Shown here: piece by piece, positions 6,707-10,839 of the stretch
Layout of the letters: each line of letters starts with the position of its first letter
How positions within the stretch are numbered: the first letter of the stretch is position 1
Assembly (NCBI GenBank): GCA_003566875.1
Contig: PXBQ01000420.1
Coordinates: 1-10,839, forward strand
Source of the DNA: Spirochaetaceae bacterium
GTDB lineage: Bacteria > Spirochaetota > Spirochaetia > DSM-27196 > PXBQ01
DNA length: 10,839 nucleotides
Reading direction: 5' to 3'
Translations under genes and position numbers: made by a program
The notes under the pieces: generated by a model
Databases searched by the model: none
What the model saw: only the letters and a program-made list of their open reading frames with translations
What the model was told of the DNA's origin: nothing

Positions 6707-8566
6707 ATGAGCAACGGTACGGCTAAGACACGCTTTTTTGTTCTGCTCGGCCTCGTCGGGGTTTTTGTTCTCGTGCTTTTTTACCAGTACGCGTCGATCA
6801 TGATACGTCCCGACGGTGTTCGTCAGAGAAACACACAACCAACCGGGATCGTCGAACGCGGTCCGATTCTTGACCGTAACGGAAGAGTTCTCGCGATACA
6901 AACCGAACTCGACACGGTAACGATCTGGACCCCCGACGTGACCGATGCCGAGGAAACGGCGGCCCTTCTCGGCGAAATTCTCGACCGCCCGGCCGAGGAG
7001 ATTCTCGACCGTGTAAGAAGCGCGCGCGGCGATATCGTTCTGCAGCGCGCGATCACGCCGAGTCAGAGTCACTTGATCGCTCAGCATCGTTCCGAAGGCC
7101 GACTTCGCGGGGTTACGCTGCGTCCGTTCCCGGGCAGAAGCTACCCCGAGCGGACACTCGCGGCGAACGTCGTCGGTTACGTCGGCGTTGAAAACGTCGG
7201 GCTCGACGGAATCGAGTACTCGCTCAATAATGAACTGCTGCCGGTTCCCGAGACCGGTCGACCCGTATCCGGAAATCAGGTCTTCCTCACGATCGACGCA
7301 AATATACAGGCGATGGCCCAGGCAATCGCTGAACGCGGCCGCGAAGAGCATAGCGCGGACTCGGTTATCATCATCGTTGCCGACGCAAAAAACGGTGAAA
7401 TCCTCGCGTACACAACCGATCCTACGTTCGACCCGAATACCTTTAGTCGGTACACCGCGGATGAACGGCGTAACGCTCCGGTACAGAAGATCTACGAGCC
7501 CGGGTCGGTCTTCAAGGTGTTCTCGATCGCCTCGATTCTCCAACTCGGAGGGATCGTGCCTCGAGATCGTTTTGCGACGTCGGGGGGCTACGTCAACGAA
7601 ACGCTCGGCTTCTCGATTACCGATCTCGTCGACCGCGGGACGCTCGACGTCGAAGGTGTAATCAAGTACTCGAGCAACGTCGGCTCCGCGATCGCCGCCG
7701 ACACGGTGTCCTCGGACGCGTTTTTCCACATGTTGCGCCTGTTCGGATTCGGCGTTCAGACCGGTATTATGCTGAACGGTGAAGAACGGGGGATTCTCGC
7801 ACGGCCGGAGTTCTGGTCAGGCCGCACCCGTCAGACAATCGCAATCGGTCAAGAAATCGGTACGACCGCGATCCAGATCGTCGCCGCCGCAACCGCGCTT
7901 GCGAATCGCGGCGTGTTGCTCAAGCCGCAGATCGTCAAGAGCATCGTGGCACCCGACGGTCGTATTCTTCAAGAGTTCGGGCGTGAACCCGTCCGCGAGG
8001 TCGTTGCGCCGTGGGTGGCCGACACGATGCTCGAGATGATGTACTCCTCGACGCAAGGCGCGGGTCTCGCTCGTCTCGTACGCATCGACGGGGTGAACGT
8101 CTCGGCCAAGACCGGCACGGCAGAGGTTTTTGATCTCGCCGAACGGCGTTACTCGCAAACCGAGTTCATCGGCTCTGTGCTCGGTATTTTTCCGACCGAG
8201 AATCCCCAGTTCATCGTGTACGTGATGGTCGAACACCCTCGTGGTCCGTCGATTTACGGCGAGAGGACGGCGGTACCGATTCTCAATGAGATAAGCGAGT
8301 ACATCGTGCAGTACACCGGAATGCCGCGCCCGGGCGACGCCGTAGCCAAACACAGCGGACGCGTCGCCGTCCGGCACTCCGACACTCCTGTCCTCGAGAC
8401 ACACGTTCCCGACTTCACGGGAGTTGCGAAACGCACGATTATGCCGCTGCTCAACCGTGAAGACGTCGAAATCCGGCTCATGGGCAACGGGTGGGTCGTT
8501 GCGCAGGATCCCGCACCCGGAACCGCGTATCGCAGCGGAATGGTGATCACGTTGGAGCTTGAGTGA
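6707..8566 (+). CDS. ftsI: Class B penicillin-binding protein, FtsI/PBP3 type, with C-terminal PASTA domain
   Basis: A D,D-transpeptidase that cross-links septal peptidoglycan in the divisome. With ATG 6707 the product has 619 residues: a membrane anchor (about 9-33), the class B dimerisation domain starting GIVERGPILDRNG (47-59) and including NVVGYVGVENVGLDGIE, then the transpeptidase domain. Catalytic motifs are SVFK (Ser267, Lys270) within YEPGSVFK, SSN (322-324) and KTGTAE (468-473). A single PASTA-like domain fills the last 55 or so residues (VPDFTGVAK.. to VITLELE), as in many FtsI proteins that sense muropeptides or beta-lactams. The SSNVG motif and PASTA favour FtsI over the elongation enzyme PBP2. 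A GTG at 6701 in the same frame overlaps the lepB stop, but GGGA at 6695-6698 is eight bases from ATG 6707 and only two from that GTG, so I chose the ATG. The 3' end overlaps the next gene. Confidence 0.93.
   Translation: MSNGTAKTRFFVLLGLVGVFVLVLFYQYASIMIRPDGVRQRNTQPTGIVERGPILDRNGRVLAIQTELDTVTIWTPDVTDAEETAALLGEILDRPAEEILDRVRSARGDIVLQRAITPSQSHLIAQHRSEGRLRGVTLRPFPGRSYPERTLAANVVGYVGVENVGLDGIEYSLNNELLPVPETGRPVSGNQVFLTIDANIQAMAQAIAERGREEHSADSVIIIVADAKNGEILAYTTDPTFDPNTFSRYTADERRNAPVQKIYEPGSVFKVFSIASILQLGGIVPRDRFATSGGYVNETLGFSITDLVDRGTLDVEGVIKYSSNVGSAIAADTVSSDAFFHMLRLFGFGVQTGIMLNGEERGILARPEFWSGRTRQTIAIGQEIGTTAIQIVAAATALANRGVLLKPQIVKSIVAPDGRILQEFGREPVREVVAPWVADTMLEMMYSSTQGAGLARLVRIDGVNVSAKTGTAEVFDLAERRYSQTEFIGSVLGIFPTENPQFIVYVMVEHPRGPSIYGERTAVPILNEISEYIVQYTGMPRPGDAVAKHSGRVAVRHSDTPVLETHVPDFTGVAKRTIMPLLNREDVEIRLMGNGWVVAQDPAPGTAYRSGMVITLELE
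8554..8557 (+). promoter_or_regulatory. Ribosome binding site supporting the GTG start of the DUF115 gene
   Basis: GGAG inside the last codons of ftsI lies five bases before GTG 8563. It supports initiation on the GTGA overlap with the ftsI stop, and so translational coupling. Confidence 0.65.
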
Positions 8567-10374
8567 CAATACTCGAAAAGAACCTCGCGGCATTCTCCGA
8601 CGGCAGAACTGCCGCAATCCGCACCGCGGTTTTAGCTGCCGCGCCGTGCGCCGAGTTTCACGTCGTGACCTCACGCACCGGGGAGCCGACGGCGACGTAT
8701 CATGGCGTGTACCTGCATAGCCGGCACGATCCACGGCGCGAGGCCGAACGCGCGTGCACGGCGATGGGTCGCGGTGTCGGCATCCGTGTGATCGTCGGTT
8801 TCGGGCTAGGATACCACGTCGAAGCGGCGATCGCGAGCGATCCTGAAGGCGAGATTGTCGTAGTCGAACCGAGTCTTTCGGCGTTCCGGTCTGCGCTTGA
8901 GGCGCGCGACTGCACACGGTGCCTCGGCTCGCCTCGTGTCGCGTATCTGATCGAGGCCGATCCCGAGTCGGCCGCGTCGATGGTTTCCGACAGATTGGCC
9001 GAGGGCGTCGCGGTCCACCGCAATACCGCGGTCAGGTCGATTCATTCGACGTACTGCGATGAACTCGACCGGAATTTTGAGGCGCTCCGCTCTCGGCACG
9101 ACATCAACCGCAATACGCTCAAACGGTTCGGCCGTACGTGGGTTCGAAATCTCTCGCAAAACCTGCGCGTGATCGCAGATTCAACACCGGTCGAGAAGTT
9201 GGCGATGAAACACTCGGGAGTACCCGCCGTTGTGTTTGGCGCCGGGCCGAGTCTCGACGATGCTTTGCCGCACGCGCGCGAGCTGTCCCGCCGCACGATT
9301 ATCGTGAGCGTCGATACCGCGCTCAAACCTCTCGTCCACGCGGGAGTCGTCCCGGATTACGTCGTGATCGTCGATCCGCAGTACTGGAACACACGACATC
9401 TCGACGGCGTGCCGGAGACGAGCGCATCGGTGATCTCCGAGTCGTCGACGCACCCACGCGTGTTTCGGATGGTAACGGGTGAAACGTACTTCTGTTCATC
9501 GCTCTTTCCTCTCGGCCGGACGCTGGAGTCGGCGCTTGAGCCGTTCGGGAAACTCGGTGCGGGTGGTTCGGTCGCGACGACCGCGTGGGACTTTGCGGTG
9601 CTGCTCGGATGCACGCCGATTCACATCGTCGGGATCGATCTCGGATTCCCTTCCCGACGAACCCATTTCAGCGGAGGATTCTTCGAGGAACGGATGTACA
9701 CGTTCTGTGATCGCTTTCAACCCGCCGAACAACTGTTCCACCGGTACCTTCACGACGCCGGGCCGTACCCCGTGCCCGCTACCGACGGCGGTGAGGTTCT
9801 GACCGACAAACGCATGATCGTGTACAAGTGGTGGTTCGAGAATCAGCTTAAGATTCACCCTGACCGCGTCTGCTACAACCTCTCGCCGGGCGGTGTCCGT
9901 ATCGACGGCTTTCCGTACAGACGGATCGACGAGCTACTCGCGCTTCGGCCGTTCCGTGCGATGCGCGATCTCTCCGATACCGGGAAACCCGTCGAATCAA
10001 CACCCGCATCGGCTCATGAACGTCGAGCTGCGATACGATCAGCGGTCGCATCGCTCATCGAGCAACTCCACGAACTCGCGAAGGTGGCACGGCGCGGAGT
10101 CGACGAGGTGACGCGCCTCCGTGAAGACCCTGAGGCTTCGCCGGCGAACCTCGATCGGATCGACGAGGAAATCCGAGCACTCGAGTCGCGCGAAATCGCG
10201 GGGTTTCTTATGCACGATGTCGTCGAATCGATCATGAACTCTTCGAAGGCTGAACCCGAGCGCGCGTCGGTGCTTTCATCGTCATACGCGATCTACGCCG
10301 GCATCCTGAGTTCCGTCACATACCATCTCGACGCACTGTCGTTCGGCCTCGAACTGCTCAAAAACCCACGCTAA
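8563..10374 (+). CDS. DUF115 / Maf-like motility-associated protein (MptE-like fold)
   Basis: A 603-residue cytosolic protein of the DUF115 (6-hydroxymethylpterin pyrophosphokinase MptE-like) family, which includes the Maf flagellin glycosyltransferases of Campylobacter and Helicobacter. An N-terminal domain holds VIVGFGLGYHVEAAI (76-90) and EIVVVEPS (97-104), a Rossmann-like pattern. The central DUF115 core has VVFGAGPSLDD (223-233), TIIVSVDTALKPL (245-257), DYVVIVDPQ (265-273), GGSVATTAWDFA (334-345) and IHIVGIDLGF (353-362). The C-terminal part (about 485-545) is rich in Glu, Arg and Ala and looks helical, perhaps coiled. No signal peptide or membrane segment is present. In spirochaetes such proteins are plausible candidates for modifying FlaB flagellins with a nonulosonate-type sugar; that is inference, and a nucleotide-binding role without sugar transfer is possible. 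It starts on a GTGA overlap with ftsI and is the last gene before a terminator. Confidence 0.85.
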   Translation: MTILEKNLAAFSDGRTAAIRTAVLAAAPCAEFHVVTSRTGEPTATYHGVYLHSRHDPRREAERACTAMGRGVGIRVIVGFGLGYHVEAAIASDPEGEIVVVEPSLSAFRSALEARDCTRCLGSPRVAYLIEADPESAASMVSDRLAEGVAVHRNTAVRSIHSTYCDELDRNFEALRSRHDINRNTLKRFGRTWVRNLSQNLRVIADSTPVEKLAMKHSGVPAVVFGAGPSLDDALPHARELSRRTIIVSVDTALKPLVHAGVVPDYVVIVDPQYWNTRHLDGVPETSASVISESSTHPRVFRMVTGETYFCSSLFPLGRTLESALEPFGKLGAGGSVATTAWDFAVLLGCTPIHIVGIDLGFPSRRTHFSGGFFEERMYTFCDRFQPAEQLFHRYLHDAGPYPVPATDGGEVLTDKRMIVYKWWFENQLKIHPDRVCYNLSPGGVRIDGFPYRRIDELLALRPFRAMRDLSDTGKPVESTPASAHERRAAIRSAVASLIEQLHELAKVARRGVDEVTRLREDPEASPANLDRIDEEIRALESREIAGFLMHDVVESIMNSSKAEPERASVLSSSYAIYAGILSSVTYHLDALSFGLELLKNPR

Positions 10375-10409
10375 AGGAATCGTGCAAACGGTCGATACTC
10401 AGTGTAAGG

Positions 10410-10480
10410 GTGTCGCAACCCCTAAACGGTATGCTGTCTGCGCGCACTCACGTGCGACACGACGTCCAGGCATACCGTTT
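10410..10480 (+). other. Interleaved inverted repeats able to form a pseudoknot or switch
   Basis: Arm A GTGTCGCA (10410-10417) is an exact reverse complement of A' TGCGACAC (10453-10460). Arm B (10424-10434) is an exact reverse complement of B' (10470-10480). The order A, B, A', B' is that of an H-type pseudoknot, with connecting lengths of 6, 18 and 9 bases, or of two competing hairpins. A small hairpin CGCAC/GTGCG (10443-10447 with 10452-10456) also competes with A'. No known RNA family was recognised. Pairings are exact in the sequence; folding is inferred. Confidence 0.4.
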
Positions 10481-10487
10481 TTTTTTT
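10424..10487 (+). terminator. Rho-independent terminator of the lepB-ftsI-DUF115 operon
   Basis: An 11-bp perfect stem pairs AAACGGTATGC (10424-10434) with GCATACCGTTT (10470-10480), and ten T (10478-10487) follow. The 35-base loop is long and contains its own small hairpin (10443-10456). It begins 49 bases after the DUF115 stop and precedes the promoter of the next gene, as expected for an operon end. Confidence 0.8.
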
Positions 10488-10528
10488 GCCCACCGCTTTC
10501 GCGCGCACGGATCCCGAGTATAGCGCTC

Positions 10529-10557
10529 TTGTTTGTTCGCTCGATTCCCGGTAGACT
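10529..10557 (+). promoter_or_regulatory. Candidate promoter of the GAF-domain gene
   Basis: TTGTTT (10529-10534) and TAGACT (10552-10557) are separated by 17 bases and lie just after the terminator. The -10 has four of six consensus matches and the -35 three. Transcription would begin near 10564, immediately before the ribosome site. Confidence 0.4.
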
Positions 10558-10567
10558 GATGTGCTGC

Positions 10568-10573
10568 AGGAGG
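10568..10573 (+). promoter_or_regulatory. Strong Shine-Dalgarno site of the GAF-domain gene
   Basis: A full AGGAGG lies four bases before ATG 10578. It shows that canonical Shine-Dalgarno initiation is used here, in contrast to secA, the lipoprotein gene and the M23 gene. Confidence 0.75.
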
Positions 10574-10577
10574 GTGT

Positions 10578-10839
10578 ATGCCGACGGCGACCGCGGATGT
10601 GCTCGATGAGCTTGTCAGAGCAAGTACGCTCCTGACCGAGGCAACCAGCGTCACGCGCCTGATCGCGACCATGGTCGAACAGGCGAACGATATCACCCGA
10701 TCTGAACTCGCGGCGTTCTATCTGCGTACCGACCACGCCGAAAAGGTCTCTTTCAAGCTCTCGTATCGAAGAGGACGGCTCGATTCGCCGAAGGAGCTTT
10801 CGCCGGACGGCGATCTCGTTGAGTTTCTCGAGGAGTCTG
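10578..10839 (+). CDS. GAF-domain protein, N-terminal fragment (runs off the right edge)
   Basis: The first 87 codons of a cytosolic protein. Translation from ATG 10578 shows a short helix, VLDELVRASTLLTEATSV (8-25), then the start of a GAF sensory domain: RLIATMVEQANDITRSELAA (27-46) and FYLRTD, with the pattern of a small residue-rich strand after an acidic/hydroxyl helix. Such N-terminal GAF domains usually precede a GGDEF, PP2C/SpoIIE phosphatase, HD-GYP or histidine kinase output module; the output lies outside the window, so no function can be assigned. It has its own candidate promoter and a strong AGGAGG site, and is separated from the ftsI operon by a terminator. Confidence 0.75.
   Translation, partial: MPTATADVLDELVRASTLLTEATSVTRLIATMVEQANDITRSELAAFYLRTDHAEKVSFKLSYRRGRLDSPKELSPDGDLVEFLEES

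Noticed and set aside
6398..7729. 443-codon open frame on the minus strand across lepB and ftsI
   Set aside because: It is antisense to two genes with intact catalytic motifs, and its product is polar and Arg-rich with no recognisable domain.
7817..8917. 366-codon open frame on the minus strand across ftsI and the DUF115 gene
   Set aside because: Antisense shadow of two well-supported genes; Arg-rich low-complexity product with no motifs.

Overview
The window reads as chromosomal DNA of a free-living or host-associated spirochaete with moderately high GC. The SecA protein has the same layout as treponemal SecA as I recall it (start MILH.., an FGSK turn, LLPILHRIN, and long identical blocks around the DEAD motor motifs). 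It sits with a lipoprotein of a type I associate with spirochaetes and with a DUF115/Maf-like protein of the flagellin-glycosylation family. No mobile elements, tRNA or rRNA genes, or CRISPR arrays were seen. This is a core cell-envelope neighbourhood, densely coded, with no gene-free stretch longer than about 205 bases.

Layout. (1) A leftward operon: a lipoprotein gene (822-2039) overlapping by ATGA a bifunctional NAD(P)HX repair gene, nnr, which runs off the left edge (1-825). (2) A 113-base divergent promoter region (2040-2152) with a perfect 9-bp inverted repeat centred on the -35 box of the leftward promoter. (3) secA, rightward (2153-4888). (4) A leftward, membrane-anchored LysM + M23 peptidase gene (4907-6127), convergent with secA and separated by 18 bases with no clear terminator. 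(5) A second divergent promoter region (6128-6260) in which the -10 boxes of the two directions overlap. (6) A rightward, tightly packed operon: a short signal peptidase I (6261-6701), an FtsI-type class B penicillin-binding protein with a PASTA domain (6707-8566), and a DUF115/Maf-like protein (8563-10374) started on a GTGA overlap. (7) A 203-base gap (10375-10577) holding a strong terminator hairpin whose arms interleave with a second inverted repeat, then a promoter and ribosome site for (8) the first 87 codons of a GAF-domain protein that leaves the window on the right.

How the parts fit: SecA drives export, signal peptidase I cleaves exported proteins, FtsI cross-links septal peptidoglycan, and the LysM/M23 protein trims or remodels it. 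The DUF115/Maf-like protein is the outlier and would tie flagellar modification to the division operon. The most interesting signals lie between genes. Both starts at the secA divergent region lie six bases after a plausible -10 box with no Shine-Dalgarno site, suggesting paired leaderless transcripts. The leftward one carries a palindromic operator over its -35. The end of the ftsI operon carries a pseudoknot-capable or switch-like RNA structure. No wholly new multi-gene system is evident; gene functions here are mostly recognisable.
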